Assembly (NCBI RefSeq): GCF_003417535.1
Contig: NZ_QVLS01000008.1
Span: forward strand, 186,001 to 250,000
Source of the DNA: Hydrogenophaga borbori
GTDB taxonomy: Bacteria; Pseudomonadota; Gammaproteobacteria; Burkholderiales; Burkholderiaceae_C
DNA: 64,000 nucleotides
Direction: 5' to 3'
Positions 1 through 9,199 of the stretch are shown in pieces. The first letter of the stretch is position 1; each line of letters opens with the position of its first letter. The notes beneath the pieces are model-generated. The model did no database searches and was not told where the DNA came from. It was given only the letters and a program-made list of their open reading frames with translations. A program made the translations under genes and the position numbers.

Positions 1-1
1 G

Positions 2-796
2 CCGCGCCAGGTGATCGCCATCGGCATCGGCCTGCCCGGCCCGGTGGACTTCGACACCGGCCAGCTCGTGAACCCGCCGCTGATGCCGCAGTGGGACGCC
101 TACTCCATCCGCGACGACCTGGCGGCCGACTTCAGCGCGCCCGTGTTCGTGGACAACGACGTCAACGTGATGGCGCTGGGCGAGCTCTGGCGCATGCAGC
201 GCGGCCTGCAGAACTTCCTGGTGGTGAAGGTGGGCACGGGCATCGGCTGCGGCGTGGTCTGCCACGGGCAGGTCTACCGCGGCGCCAACGGTTCGGCCGG
301 CGACGTGGGCCACATCTGCGTGGTGCCGGACGGTCCGCGCTGCCACTGCGGCAACCTCGGCTGCGTGGAGACGCTGGCCGCCGGCCCCGCCATCGCGCGC
401 ATGGCCACCGAGGCGGCCGAGGCCGGCCAGAGCCCGCGGCTGGCGCGCCTCATTGCCGAGCGCGGCCCGCTGCGCCTGCAGGACGTGGCCGAGGCCAGCC
501 GCGCGGGCGACATGGCGGCCAACCAGGTGGTGCAGCGCGCCGGCGCGCTGGTGGGGCAAATGCTGGCCTCGGTGGTGAACTTCTTCAATCCCTCGCACGT
601 CTTCATCGGCGGCGGCATCACGCGCGTGGGCCCGCTGTTCCTGGCCGCCGTGCGCCAGAGCGTGTACCACCGCTCGCTCGCGCTCTCCACGCGGCACCTG
701 GAGATCCAGTACACGCCGCTGGGCGAGCGCGCCGGGCTCATCGGCGCGGGCGTGCTGGCCATGCAGGAAAGCCTGCGGCAGATGGAGGCGGCGTAA
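2..796 (+). CDS. ROK-family sugar kinase/transcriptional repressor, C-terminal part (5' end outside window)
   Basis: The reading frame is open from the first bases, so the gene starts upstream and only about 264 residues are visible. The ROK signature is clear: an acidic [12 protein letters not shown] segment, a glycine-rich phosphate loop (KVGTGIGCG) and the ROK zinc motif [13 protein letters not shown] proteins are either sugar kinases or NagC/XylR-type repressors with an added N-terminal helix-turn-helix; the missing 5' end decides which. It sits directly before an ABC sugar importer, which fits a substrate-responsive repressor of that operon. The end resembles a complete ROK C-terminus. 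Family assignment is firm; kinase versus repressor is inference. Confidence 0.85.
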   Translation, partial: PRQVIAIGIGLPGPVDFDTGQLVNPPLMPQWDAYSIRDDLAADFSAPVFVDNDVNVMALGELWRMQRGLQNFLVVKVGTGIGCGVVCHGQVYRGANGSAGDVGHICVVPDGPRCHCGNLGCVETLAAGPAIARMATEAAEAGQSPRLARLIAERGPLRLQDVAEASRAGDMAANQVVQRAGALVGQMLASVVNFFNPSHVFIGGGITRVGPLFLAAVRQSVYHRSLALSTRHLEIQYTPLGERAGLIGAGVLAMQESLRQMEAA

Positions 797-804
797 GTGA
801 AACA

Positions 805-897
805 CCCCGCGCGCCGCTTCGCGGCTCCCCCCTCTCTCGCCTGCGGCGGGAGGGGGGCGCACCCTGAGGCCTGGCGGAGCCAGTTCCTCGGGTGCAT
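805..897. repeat. Degenerate intergenic repeat, copy A
   Basis: The gap between the ROK gene and the ABC ATPase carries a CGC-GCTTCGCG hairpin-like core followed by a G-run and a GGCCTGGCGGAGCCAGTTCC-like block. The same succession of blocks appears at 63183-63250 between flgI and flgJ (GGCCCGGCCAAGCCGGTTCC). Similar intergenic elements are, from memory, common in Comamonadaceae genomes. It could act as a REP-like mRNA-end or attenuator element; no function is shown by the sequence. Confidence 0.55.
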
Positions 898-936
898 TGG
901 GGGCGAGGCTTGCGCTCGCCGGCGGGGGGCGCTGAC

Positions 937-2430
937 ATGAATGGCGTGCGGGTGGCGCTGGGGGGCATCGTCAAGCGCTTCGGCGCGGTGCAGGTGCTGC
1001 ACGGCGTGGACCTGGCCTTCGAGCCCGGCCGCATCGTCGGCCTGCTGGGCGAGAACGGCGCCGGCAAGTCCACGCTGATGAAAATTCTGGCCGGCTACGA
1101 ATCGCCCAGCGCGGGCGAGCTGCGGGTCAACGGCCGCCCGGTGCGCTTCGATGGGCCGCGCGCCGCCGAGGCCGAAGGCATCGTGCTGATCCACCAGGAA
1201 TTCAACCTGGCCGAGGACCTCACGGTGGCGCAGAACATTTTCCTGGGCCACGAGAAGCGGCGCGGCGGGTGGCTGGACGACGCCGCCATGCGCGCCGTGG
1301 CGCGCCGCGTGCTGGACGACGTGGGCCTGCGCCAGCTGGACCCCGACGCGCGCGTGCGCGAACTCATCGTGGCGGAGCGCCAGCTGGTGGAGATCGCCAA
1401 GGCCCTGTCGCGCCGCGCGCGCGTGCTCATCATGGACGAGCCCACGGCCACGCTCACGCCCGGCGAGACCGGCCGCCTGTTCGAACTCGTCGCGCGTCTC
1501 AAGGACGAGGGTGTCGCGGTTGTCTTCATCTCGCACAAGCTCGACGAGGTGGAACGCCTCACGGACGAGGTGGTGGTGATGCGCGACGGCCGCGTCGTGG
1601 CGCGCGAGCCCACGGCCGCGCTCACGCGCGCGCAGATGGCGAAGCTGATGGTGGGCCGCGAGTTGGCCGACCTCTACCCGCCGCGCGCCGAGGTGCCGGC
1701 CGGCGCGCCGGTGCTGCTCTCGGTGCAGGGGCTCAGCGTGCCCGGCTGGGCGCAGGACGTCAGCTTCGAGGTGCGCGCGGGCGAGATCCTGGGCTTCGCC
1801 GGCCTGGTGGGCGCGGGGCGCACCGAGCTGTTCGAAGGCCTGCTGGGCCTGCGCGAGCGCACCGTGCGCGCGATCGACATCGCGGGCGTTCCCTGCCGGC
1901 CGCGCTCGCCGCGCGAAGCGGCCAACGCCGGCCTCACCTACCTGAGCGAGGACCGCAAGGGCCGCGGCCTGCACGTGCGCTTCGGCCTGCGCGAGAACCT
2001 CACGCTCATGGCCCTGGAGCGGCACGCGCGGCCCTGGCTCCAGCCCGCCAGCGAGGCCGCCGCGCTGGAGCAGGCGGTGCGCGAGTTCGGCATTCGCTGC
2101 GGCTCGCTGGACGTGAGCGCAGGATCGCTCTCGGGCGGCAACCAGCAGAAGCTGGCGCTGGCCAAGGTGCTGCACCCCGGGCCGCGCGTGGTGGTGCTGG
2201 ACGAGCCCACGCGCGGCGTGGACATCGGCGCCAAGCGCGAGATCTACGCCCTCATCCGCCGCCTGGCCGACGAAGGCCGCGCGGTGGTGGTGGTCTCGTC
2301 CGAACTCATGGAACTCATCGGCCTGTGCCACCGCGTGGCGGTGATGCGCGCGGGCCGCCTGCAGGCCACGCTGTCGGCCGTGCAGCTGAACGAACAGGAG
2401 CTGATCGCCCATGCCACCGGAACGCACTGA
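937..2430 (+). CDS. Sugar ABC transporter, ATP-binding protein (RbsA/MglA type, two ATPase domains)
   Basis: A 497-residue protein with two fused nucleotide-binding domains, the layout of carbohydrate-uptake family 2 ATPases. The first half has a canonical Walker A (GENGAGKST, about residues 38-46) and Walker B (VLIMDEPT). The second half has the usual degenerate P-loop ([10 protein letters not shown]), a full signature motif (LSGGNQQK) and [14 protein letters not shown]. It energises import of a monosaccharide or polyol at the inner membrane. An in-frame GTG 45 bases upstream is less likely than this ATG, because the family normally begins just before the VKRFG segment. The 3' end overlaps the permease gene by 20 bases, so the two are translationally coupled. 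Confidence 0.93.
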   Translation: MNGVRVALGGIVKRFGAVQVLHGVDLAFEPGRIVGLLGENGAGKSTLMKILAGYESPSAGELRVNGRPVRFDGPRAAEAEGIVLIHQEFNLAEDLTVAQNIFLGHEKRRGGWLDDAAMRAVARRVLDDVGLRQLDPDARVRELIVAERQLVEIAKALSRRARVLIMDEPTATLTPGETGRLFELVARLKDEGVAVVFISHKLDEVERLTDEVVVMRDGRVVAREPTAALTRAQMAKLMVGRELADLYPPRAEVPAGAPVLLSVQGLSVPGWAQDVSFEVRAGEILGFAGLVGAGRTELFEGLLGLRERTVRAIDIAGVPCRPRSPREAANAGLTYLSEDRKGRGLHVRFGLRENLTLMALERHARPWLQPASEAAALEQAVREFGIRCGSLDVSAGSLSGGNQQKLALAKVLHPGPRVVVLDEPTRGVDIGAKREIYALIRRLADEGRAVVVVSSELMELIGLCHRVAVMRAGRLQATLSAVQLNEQELIAHATGTH

Positions 2431-3412
2431 CGCCGGGGTCGCCCCGGCCCCGACCGGCCGCGGCCGGCGCCTGCCCAAGCTCGGCCCGCTGCTCGGCCTG
2501 GCGCTGCTGTGCGTCGCCGGCACCGTGCTCAATGGCGAGTTCGCCACCGTGGACAACGCCATGAACGTGCTCACGCGCACGGCCTTCATCGGCATCATCG
2601 CCGTGGGCATGTGCTTCGTCATCATCTCGGGCGGCATCGATCTGTCGGTGGGCTCCATGGCCGCGCTGATCGCTGGCGTGACCATCCTGCTCATGAACAA
2701 GCTGGTGCCGCTGGGCTGGCCGCCGGTGGCGCTGGTGCTGGTGGGCATGGCCACGGCCGTGCTGCTGGGCGCGCTGTTCGGCCTGGCGCACGGCCTGCTC
2801 ATCACGCGCGGGCGCATCGAGCCCTTCATCGTCACCCTGGGCACGCTGGGCATCTTCCGCGCCTACCTGACCTACTTCGCCGACGGCGGCGCGCTCGCGC
2901 TGGACAACGACCTGGCCGACGCCTACGGGCCGGTCTACTACGGCAGCCTGCTGGGCGTGCCGATCCCCGTGTGGGTGTTCGCGCTGGTGGCCGTCGGCGG
3001 CGCGCTGCTGCTGCAGCGAACGGCCTACGGCCGCTACGTGCAGGCCATCGGCTCCAACGAGCAGGTGGCGCGCTACGCCGCGGTGGACGTGGACCGCACC
3101 AAGGTGCTCACCTACACCCTGCTCGGCGTGTGCGTGGGCATCGCCACGCTGCTGTACGTGCCGCGCCTGGGCTCGGCCTCGCCCACCACCGGCCTGCTGT
3201 GGGAGCTGGAGGCCATCGCGGCGGTGATCGTGGGCGGCACCGCGCTGCGCGGCGGCGCCGGCAGCATCGGCGGCACGGTCATCGGCGCCATCCTGCTCTC
3301 GGTCATCAGCAACATCCTCAACCTCACCAGCATCATCAGCGTGTACCTCAACGCGGCGGTGCAGGGCTTCGTGATCATCGCCGTCGCATTCATGCAGCGG
3401 CGGCGTCCCTAG
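2411..3412 (+). CDS. Sugar ABC transporter permease (RbsC family)
   Basis: A 333-residue polytopic membrane protein with roughly eight to ten hydrophobic segments. It has the RbsC-family signature around [16 protein letters not shown] and the [19 protein letters not shown] coupling region near the C-terminus that contacts the ATPase. It forms the inner-membrane channel of the importer. It starts inside the end of the ATPase gene and is followed 59 bases later by the binding-protein gene. Substrate cannot be read from the sequence; the isomerase and dehydrogenase genes downstream suggest a sugar or inositol-like polyol. Confidence 0.92.
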   Translation: MPPERTDAGVAPAPTGRGRRLPKLGPLLGLALLCVAGTVLNGEFATVDNAMNVLTRTAFIGIIAVGMCFVIISGGIDLSVGSMAALIAGVTILLMNKLVPLGWPPVALVLVGMATAVLLGALFGLAHGLLITRGRIEPFIVTLGTLGIFRAYLTYFADGGALALDNDLADAYGPVYYGSLLGVPIPVWVFALVAVGGALLLQRTAYGRYVQAIGSNEQVARYAAVDVDRTKVLTYTLLGVCVGIATLLYVPRLGSASPTTGLLWELEAIAAVIVGGTALRGGAGSIGGTVIGAILLSVISNILNLTSIISVYLNAAVQGFVIIAVAFMQRRRP

Positions 3413-3471
3413 GGCTTGCAACAAGGCCCTGTTTTCCTCTGTCAGCACCACCACCCCTCAAGGAGACACGC

Positions 3472-4434
3472 ATGAAGTACCGTTCCCGTCTGCTCGCGCT
3501 GGCCGCCGTGGCCGCGCTGGGGCTGTCCAGCCCGCTGCTGGCGCAGGCCCAGAACAAGGTGAACCTGGGCGTGGCCATCCCGGCCGCCACCCACAGCTTC
3601 GCCGCCGGCCTGGTGTACTGGGCCAACGAAGCGAAGAAGGAACTGGAGAAGGACCCCAACATCAAGGTCACCATCAAGACCGCCAGCGGGGCGCCCGAGC
3701 AGGCCAACCAGCTGCAGGACCTGGTGACCGCGACCAAGATCGACTCGCTGGTGATCCTGCCCTTCGAATCGGCCGCGCTCACGCGCCCGGTGCAGCAGGT
3801 CAAGGCCAAGGGCGTGTACGTGACGGTGGTCGACCGCGGCCTGACCGACACCAGCGCGCAGGACGCCTACGTCTCGGGCGACAACACGGCCTTCGGCAAG
3901 GTGCCGGCCGAGTACCTGGCCAAGTTCCTCAACGGCAAGGGCAACATCGTCGCGCTGCGCGGCATCCCCACCACCATCGACAACGAGCGCATGGACGCCT
4001 TCACGGCGGTCATGAAGAACCACCCGGGCATCAAGATCCTGGACGCCAAGCACGGCAACTGGAACCGCGACGACGCCTTCAAGGTGATGCAGGACTTCCT
4101 CACGCGCTTCAAGGAAATCGACGCCGTGTGGGCGGCCGACGACGACATGGCCTTCGGCGTGCTGCGCGCCATCGAGCAGGCCAAGCGCAAGGACATCAAG
4201 ATCGTGTTCGGCGGCGCGGGCGCCAAGTCCATGGTCAAGACGCTCATGGACGGCAGCAACCCGCTGATCCAGGCCAACGTGTCCTACTCGCCCAAGTTCC
4301 TCTACGAGGCGATCAAGATGACCGCGCTGGCGCGCCGCAAGGGCGAGAAGCTGCCGGCCTCGACCATCGTGCCCTCGGTGCTCATCACCAAGCAGAACGC
4401 CAAGGACTTCTACTTCCCGGATTCCCCTTTCTAA
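3472..4434 (+). CDS. Periplasmic sugar-binding protein of the ABC importer
   Basis: A 320-residue member of the periplasmic-binding-protein family used by RbsB-type systems. A signal peptide runs to about residue 24 (LAAVAALGLSSPLLAQAQ), followed by the two-lobed fold with NLGVAIPAATHSF at its start and AADDDMAFGVLRAIEQ in the hinge region. The start is fixed by a good AAGGAG ribosome-binding site about 8 bases upstream and by the signal peptide; the frame stays open far upstream only as a shadow of the permease gene. It captures the sugar and delivers it to the permease. Closest in style to xylose/ribose/inositol-type binders; ligand not determinable. Confidence 0.93.
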   Translation: MKYRSRLLALAAVAALGLSSPLLAQAQNKVNLGVAIPAATHSFAAGLVYWANEAKKELEKDPNIKVTIKTASGAPEQANQLQDLVTATKIDSLVILPFESAALTRPVQQVKAKGVYVTVVDRGLTDTSAQDAYVSGDNTAFGKVPAEYLAKFLNGKGNIVALRGIPTTIDNERMDAFTAVMKNHPGIKILDAKHGNWNRDDAFKVMQDFLTRFKEIDAVWAADDDMAFGVLRAIEQAKRKDIKIVFGGAGAKSMVKTLMDGSNPLIQANVSYSPKFLYEAIKMTALARRKGEKLPASTIVPSVLITKQNAKDFYFPDSPF

Positions 4435-4459
4435 GCCGGCGTTCGCCAGGAGGACCCGC

Positions 4460-5518
4460 ATGAAAACCATTCAAGGACCCGGGATCTTCCTGGCCCAGTT
4501 CATCGGCGCGGCCGCGCCCTTCAACACGCTGGAGGGCCTGGCGGGCTGGGCCGCCTCGCTCGGCTACCAGGGGGTGCAGATCCCCACCAGCGACGCCGCC
4601 CTCTTCGACCTGAAGCGCGCCGCCGAGAGCGATGCGTATTGCGACGAGGTGAAGGGCCTGCTGGCCGCGCACGGCCTGCGGGTGACGGAACTCTCCACCC
4701 ACCTGCAGGGCCAGCTGCTCTGCGTGCACCCGGCCTATGACCTGCAGTTCGACGCCTTCGCGGCGCCCGAGGTGCGCGGCAACCCGGCCGCGCGCACGGC
4801 CTGGGCGCGCGAGCAGCTGCTGCTCGCCGCGAAGGCCTCGCAGCGGCTCGGCCTGAAGGCCCACGCCACCTTCTCGGGCGCGCTCGCCTGGCCCTACCTC
4901 TACCCCTGGCCGCAGCGCCCGCCCGGCCTGGTGGAGGCCGCCTTCGCCGAACTGGCGAGGCGCTGGCGACCCGTGCTCGACGCCTTCGACGGCGCGGGCG
5001 TGGACGTCTGCTACGAGCTGCACCCCGGCGAGGACCTGCACGACGGCATCACCTTCGAGCGCTTCCTGGACGCCGTGGGCCAGCACCCGCGCGCCAACAT
5101 CCTCTACGACCCCAGCCACTTCGTGCTGCAGCAGCTCGACTACCTGGCCTTCATCGACCACTACCACCAGCGCATCCGCGCCTTCCACGTGAAGGACGCC
5201 GAGTTCCGGCCCAACGGCCGGCAGGGCGTGTACGGCGGCTTTTCGAACTGGATCGACCGCGCCGGGCGCTTCCGCTCGCTTGGCGACGGGCAGGTGGACT
5301 TCAAGGCCATCTTCTCCAAGATGGCCCAATACGGCTACGCCGGCTGGGCCGTGCTGGAGTGGGAGTGCTGCCTCAAGCACCCCGAGGACGGCGCGCGCGA
5401 GGGCGCGGCCTTCATCCGCGAGCACATCATCCGCGTGGCCGACCGCGCCTTCGACGACTTCGCCGCCAGCGCGGGCGATCCGAAGACGCTCGCGGCCTTG
5501 CTGGGCCTGGCGCGATGA
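4460..5518 (+). CDS. Sugar phosphate isomerase/epimerase (xylose-isomerase-like TIM barrel)
   Basis: A 352-residue protein of the AP-endonuclease-2/xylose-isomerase-like TIM-barrel family. The expected metal and catalytic positions are present on successive strands: CYELHPGEDLHDG, NILYDPSHF, FHVKDAEF and WAVLEWECC near the end. Such enzymes isomerise or epimerise ketoses, or dehydrate inosose. A strong AGGAGGA site precedes the ATG by 7 bases. The stop codon overlaps the next start (ATGA), so it is co-translated with the dehydrogenase. The pairing with a Gfo/Idh/MocA dehydrogenase is typical of sugar and inositol catabolic operons; the exact reaction is unknown. Confidence 0.88.
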   Translation: MKTIQGPGIFLAQFIGAAAPFNTLEGLAGWAASLGYQGVQIPTSDAALFDLKRAAESDAYCDEVKGLLAAHGLRVTELSTHLQGQLLCVHPAYDLQFDAFAAPEVRGNPAARTAWAREQLLLAAKASQRLGLKAHATFSGALAWPYLYPWPQRPPGLVEAAFAELARRWRPVLDAFDGAGVDVCYELHPGEDLHDGITFERFLDAVGQHPRANILYDPSHFVLQQLDYLAFIDHYHQRIRAFHVKDAEFRPNGRQGVYGGFSNWIDRAGRFRSLGDGQVDFKAIFSKMAQYGYAGWAVLEWECCLKHPEDGAREGAAFIREHIIRVADRAFDDFAASAGDPKTLAALLGLAR

Positions 5519-6660
5519 GCCACGACCGATCGACGCGCCGCATCCGCCTGGGCATGGTGGGCGGCGGCGAAGGCAGCTTCATCGGCGCCGCCCACCGCAT
5601 CGCCGCAAGGCTGGACGACCAGTTCGAGCTGGTGGCCGGCGCGCTCTCGTCCACGCCCGCGCGCGCGCACGCCAGCGCCGCCGCGCTGCACCTGCCGCCG
5701 GAGCGCAGCTACGCCGACTACGCCGAGATGGCGCGCGCCGAGGCGCGGCGGCCCGACGGCATCGACGCCGTCGCCATCGTCACGCCCAACCACCTGCACG
5801 TGCCGGTGGCGCGCGCCTTCGTGGAGCAGGGCATCCACGTGATCTGCGACAAGCCGCTGGCCACCTCGCTGGCCGACGCCGAGGCGCTGGCGCAGCGGGT
5901 ACGCGAGCGCGGCGTGTTGTTTCTGCTGACGCACACCTACAGCGGTTACCCCATGGTGCGCCAGGCGCGCGAGCTGGTGGCCGAAGGCGCCATCGGCGAG
6001 GTCCGCATCGTGCAAGTGGAGTACGCGCAGGACTGGCTGGGCGAGCCGCTCGAGCGCCAGGGCAACAAGCAGGCCGCCTGGCGCAACGACCCGAAACAGG
6101 CCGGCCCGGCGGGCGCGCTGGGCGACATCGGCACGCACGCCTACCACCTCGCCGGCTACGTGAGCGGCCTGCGCCTGGGCGAGCTGGCGGCCGAGCTCAG
6201 CACCTTCGTGCCGGGCCGCCCGCTGGACGACCACGTGCAGGTGATGCTGCGCTACGAGGGCGGCGCGCGCGGCCTGTTGTGGGCCAGCCAGGTGGCCAGC
6301 GGCAGCCGCAACGGCCTGCGCCTGCGCGTGTACGGCAGCACCGGCTCGCTGCAGTTCGACCAGGAGAAGCCCGAGGAACTGTGGCTCACGCGCCCCGGTC
6401 AGCCGTCCCAGTGCCTGTACCGCGGCGTGCCTGCGCGCGCCGGCGTGGCGGCCCTGCCGCACCGCATCCCCGCCGGCCACCCCGAGGGTTACCTGGAGGC
6501 CTTCGCCCAGCTCTACCGCGACTTCGCGCGCGCCTGGCGCGGCGAGGCCGGGGTGGCGCTGCCGGGGCTGGCGGAAGGCCTGGAGGGCATGGCCTTCGTC
6601 GAGGCCGTGCTGCGCAGCCACCGCGAGGGCATGCGCTGGGTGCGCTTGTTCACGCCCTGA
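5515..6660 (+). CDS. Gfo/Idh/MocA-family NAD(P)-dependent oxidoreductase
   Basis: A 381-residue dehydrogenase. The N-terminal Rossmann fold begins at about residue 10 (IRLGMVGGGEGSFIGAAHR), CDKPLATS corresponds to the family's conserved EKP-type motif near residue 120, and GDIGTHAYHLAGYVSG carries the D-x3-H catalytic pair. It presumably oxidises or reduces a sugar or polyol brought in by the upstream importer. The ATG overlaps the stop of the isomerase gene by 4 bases; upstream in-frame codons lie inside that gene and were not used. It is the last gene of the operon, followed by 124 bases with several inverted repeats. Confidence 0.9.
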   Translation: MSHDRSTRRIRLGMVGGGEGSFIGAAHRIAARLDDQFELVAGALSSTPARAHASAAALHLPPERSYADYAEMARAEARRPDGIDAVAIVTPNHLHVPVARAFVEQGIHVICDKPLATSLADAEALAQRVRERGVLFLLTHTYSGYPMVRQARELVAEGAIGEVRIVQVEYAQDWLGEPLERQGNKQAAWRNDPKQAGPAGALGDIGTHAYHLAGYVSGLRLGELAAELSTFVPGRPLDDHVQVMLRYEGGARGLLWASQVASGSRNGLRLRVYGSTGSLQFDQEKPEELWLTRPGQPSQCLYRGVPARAGVAALPHRIPAGHPEGYLEAFAQLYRDFARAWRGEAGVALPGLAEGLEGMAFVEAVLRSHREGMRWVRLFTP

Positions 6661-6694
6661 GCCGGAAAAACCGGGGTCGCGGTCGACAGACGGT

Positions 6695-6711
6695 CTTGGT
6701 TTGTTACCAAG
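6695..6711. promoter_or_regulatory. Inverted repeat CTTGGT-5-ACCAAG
   Basis: Perfect 6-base arms around a 5-base spacer in the A+T-richer gap ahead of the OmpR-type regulator. It could be a weak hairpin ending the sugar operon or a protein-binding site. No U-run follows it directly. Confidence 0.4.
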
Positions 6712-6732
6712 CGTGTAGGATCGACCTTTCAT

Positions 6733-6755
6733 TTACTGCATTTGCAGTAATTTTT
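6733..6755 (+). promoter_or_regulatory. Inverted repeat TTACTGCA-TT-TGCAGTAA followed by a T-run
   Basis: Perfect 8-base arms with a 2-base centre, followed immediately by five T residues, 30 bases before the OmpR-type regulator start. The arms are A+T-rich in a G+C-rich genome. It may be a short terminator for the upstream sugar operon, or an operator for the regulator gene; the symmetry and tight centre favour an operator, the T-run a terminator. Confidence 0.45.
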
Positions 6756-6784
6756 GGGCGAGCAGGACCGAGGGGGGCGGCGGG

Positions 6785-7507
6785 ATGCGCTTGGCCGCAC
6801 TGGATGACGACGTGTCGCAGCTGGACCTGATCCAGCGGTCGGTGAAGGCGATTGGCTACGAGTGTCAGCTGTTCGAGCGCGGGCAGGCCCTGATGCGCGA
6901 GCTGCGCCGCGACAGTTTCGACCTGCTGATCGTCGACTGGCAGCTGCCCGACATCGCGGGCCCGGACGTGGTGCGCTGGGTGCGCGCGAACCACGAGCAC
7001 CCGGTGCCCATCCTCTTTCTCACCAACCGCAGCGAGGAGCGCGACATTGTCGAAGGCCTGGGCTGCGGCGCCGACGACTACATGACCAAACCCATCCGTG
7101 TGCACGAGCTGATGGCGCGCGTGAAAGCGCTCATCCGGCGCAGCTACCCGCAGCAGGACAACGCGCTGCTGCGCTTCGGCGGCTACTGCATCGACCTGGC
7201 GGCGCGCACCATCGCCTTCGAGGGCCGGCCGATCGAACTCAAGCAGAAGGAGTTCGAGCTGGCCCGCTGCCTGTTCGCCAACCTGGGGCGCCTGCTGTCG
7301 CGGGCCTACCTGGCCGAGACGGTCTGGGGCCGCGCGGTCGAGGTGCCGTCGCGCAGTCTGGACACGCATGTGTCCGCCCTGCGCGCCAAGCTCGAGCTGC
7401 GCCCGGCGCGCGGCTACCGCCTGAGCGCGGTCTATGGCCAGGGCTACCGGCTGGAGGCCGTCGGCGACGGCGCGCCCGCGCTGCCGCTCGCGGGGGCGGC
7501 GGCGTGA
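6785..7507 (+). CDS. OmpR-family two-component response regulator
   Basis: A 240-residue regulator with an N-terminal receiver domain: acidic pocket ALDDD near residue 5, phospho-acceptor Asp in LIVDWQLPDIAG about residue 54, and the conserved Lys in DDYMTKPIR near residue 104. A C-terminal winged helix follows (ELKQKEFELARCLF ... SRSLDTHVSALRAKLEL). The partner kinase is probably the CHASE2 histidine kinase two genes downstream. The stop overlaps the next start (GTGA), indicating co-translation with the FecR/LysM gene. Candidate targets include the giant surface-protein genes; a 10-base-phased direct repeat lies in front of them. Confidence 0.92.
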   Translation: MRLAALDDDVSQLDLIQRSVKAIGYECQLFERGQALMRELRRDSFDLLIVDWQLPDIAGPDVVRWVRANHEHPVPILFLTNRSEERDIVEGLGCGADDYMTKPIRVHELMARVKALIRRSYPQQDNALLRFGGYCIDLAARTIAFEGRPIELKQKEFELARCLFANLGRLLSRAYLAETVWGRAVEVPSRSLDTHVSALRAKLELRPARGYRLSAVYGQGYRLEAVGDGAPALPLAGAAA

Positions 7508-9177
7508 GCCCCCGCCGCTTCGCCACCCTCAGCGCCTTCGCCCTGCTCACCGCCGGCGCTGGCGCGGCCCTGGCCGAGGGTCCGCTGACGCCCTACGAGG
7601 TGCGCGCCGGCGACACGCTGTACCGGCTCGCGCAGCGCTACCTGGAATCGCCCGAGGACTGGCGCGCACTGGCGCGGCTGAACCGCGTGAGCGACCCCAA
7701 GCGCCTGCCGATCGGCGCCACGCTGCTGGTGCCCGCCGACCGCGTGCGTGGCGTGGCGCGCCACGCCACCGTGCTGTACCTCAAGGGCCTGGTGGTGGCG
7801 GCCGCGCCCGCGCGCGAGCTCCAGGTGGGCGACGAGTTGCCCGAAGGCACGTCCCTGCGCGTGCACGAGGGCGCCTTCGTCGGCCTGGGCCTGGCCGACG
7901 GCTCCACGCTGCACCTGCCGGCGCGCAGCCAGCTCACGCTGGAGCGCCTGCGCCAGTCCGACGGCATCGGCGGCGCCCGCAACACCCTGCGGCTGGACCG
8001 GGGCCGCGTCGATTCGCGGGTGCGCCCGCAGCCCACGGGCTCGCGCTTCGACGTGCGCACGCCGCTGGCCGTCACGGGCGTGCGCGGCACGAGCTTCGGC
8101 GTGGCCCTGTCCGAGGACGGCGCGCGCACCGTCTCCGACGTCATTGCCGGCCGCGTGGCCGTGGCGGCCGACGAGCTGCCGCAGGCGCCGGTGGCCTTGA
8201 GCGCGGGGCAGGGCGCGGTCACCGAATCGACCACGCAGGCGCCGCGCGTGCTGCCGTTGCTGCCGGCGCCGGTCCTGGGCGCGGCCGAGCTGCGCGTGGA
8301 GCGCCTGCCGCACGCACTGGCCCTGGCGCCGCTGCCTGGCGCCCGGGCCTACCGCCTGCAGGTGGAAGAAGAAGCGGCGGGCACCGACGGCCAGGCCCCG
8401 GCGCGGGTGCTGTTCGACGCGGTCGCGCCCGGGGCCCCGCCGCCCTTGAGCGGGCTGCCCGACGGCGAGTACCGCCTGCGCCTGCGCGCCATCGACGCCG
8501 AGGGCCTGATGGGCGGCGAGGCCACCGCGCGCCTGCGCGTGAAGGCCACACCGATCGCGCCCCTGGCGCGCTCGCCCGAAGCGAACGCGCTGGTGGGCGT
8601 GGGCCGCCTGGCGCTGCGCTGCACCGAGGTGCCCGGCGCCATCGCCTACGATCTGCAGGTGTCCCGAGACCCCAGCTTCCAACACCCGATCGCCGAAGCG
8701 CGCCAGAGCGGCCAGTGCGCCTTCGAGGTGCCGATCGCCGAGCCCGGCGCGCTGCACTGGCGCGTGGCCAGCGTCGCGCGCCGCGCCGACGGCGCGCTCG
8801 ATCGCGGTCCCTTCAGCGACCCCAGCCCGTTGACGCTGGTGCCGCCGCCGTCCGCGCCCGCCATGCCCCAGGCCGGCGACGATGGCCAAAGCCTGCACTG
8901 GGCCGGCGTGGCGGGCCACCGCTACCGCGTGCAGCTGGCCAGCGACGAGGGCTTCACGCACATCCTGCAGGACCTGGAGGTCGACCAGCCCTCGGTGCGC
9001 CTGGACCTGCAGGCCTGCCGCCCGTACTTCGTGCGCTTGCGCAGCCGCTCGCCCCAGGGCCTGGACTCGCCGTTCTCGGCGCCGCGCCGCGTGGGCGCGC
9101 GCGCCGGCCTGTGCAGCCACGACGGCGTGCCGGTGCGCTCGCCCCACGGCGTGGACTGGGACACCCAGCCGCGCTGA
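7504..9177 (+). CDS. Exported FecR-domain protein with LysM and Fn3-like repeats
   Basis: A 557-residue protein beginning at a GTG that overlaps the regulator's stop. A signal peptide (about residues 1-24, ending GAGAALA) is followed by a LysM module (YEVRAGDTLYRLAQRY, about 30-78) that should hold it to peptidoglycan. Next is a FecR domain (about 115-215, with ADGSTLHLPARSQLTLERL and AVTGVRGTSFGVA). The C-terminal half carries repeated segments resembling fibronectin-type modules, with phrases such as YRLQVEEE, YDLQVSRDPSF and YRVQLASDEGF. Known relatives sit next to CHASE2 kinases or cyclases, suggesting a periplasmic sensor or scaffold of the signalling pathway. Domain calls are good; the function is inference. 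Confidence 0.85.
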   Translation: MSPRRFATLSAFALLTAGAGAALAEGPLTPYEVRAGDTLYRLAQRYLESPEDWRALARLNRVSDPKRLPIGATLLVPADRVRGVARHATVLYLKGLVVAAAPARELQVGDELPEGTSLRVHEGAFVGLGLADGSTLHLPARSQLTLERLRQSDGIGGARNTLRLDRGRVDSRVRPQPTGSRFDVRTPLAVTGVRGTSFGVALSEDGARTVSDVIAGRVAVAADELPQAPVALSAGQGAVTESTTQAPRVLPLLPAPVLGAAELRVERLPHALALAPLPGARAYRLQVEEEAAGTDGQAPARVLFDAVAPGAPPPLSGLPDGEYRLRLRAIDAEGLMGGEATARLRVKATPIAPLARSPEANALVGVGRLALRCTEVPGAIAYDLQVSRDPSFQHPIAEARQSGQCAFEVPIAEPGALHWRVASVARRADGALDRGPFSDPSPLTLVPPPSAPAMPQAGDDGQSLHWAGVAGHRYRVQLASDEGFTHILQDLEVDQPSVRLDLQACRPYFVRLRSRSPQGLDSPFSAPRRVGARAGLCSHDGVPVRSPHGVDWDTQPR

Positions 9178-9199
9178 CGCGAAGCCGAGCGCGGTCCGC

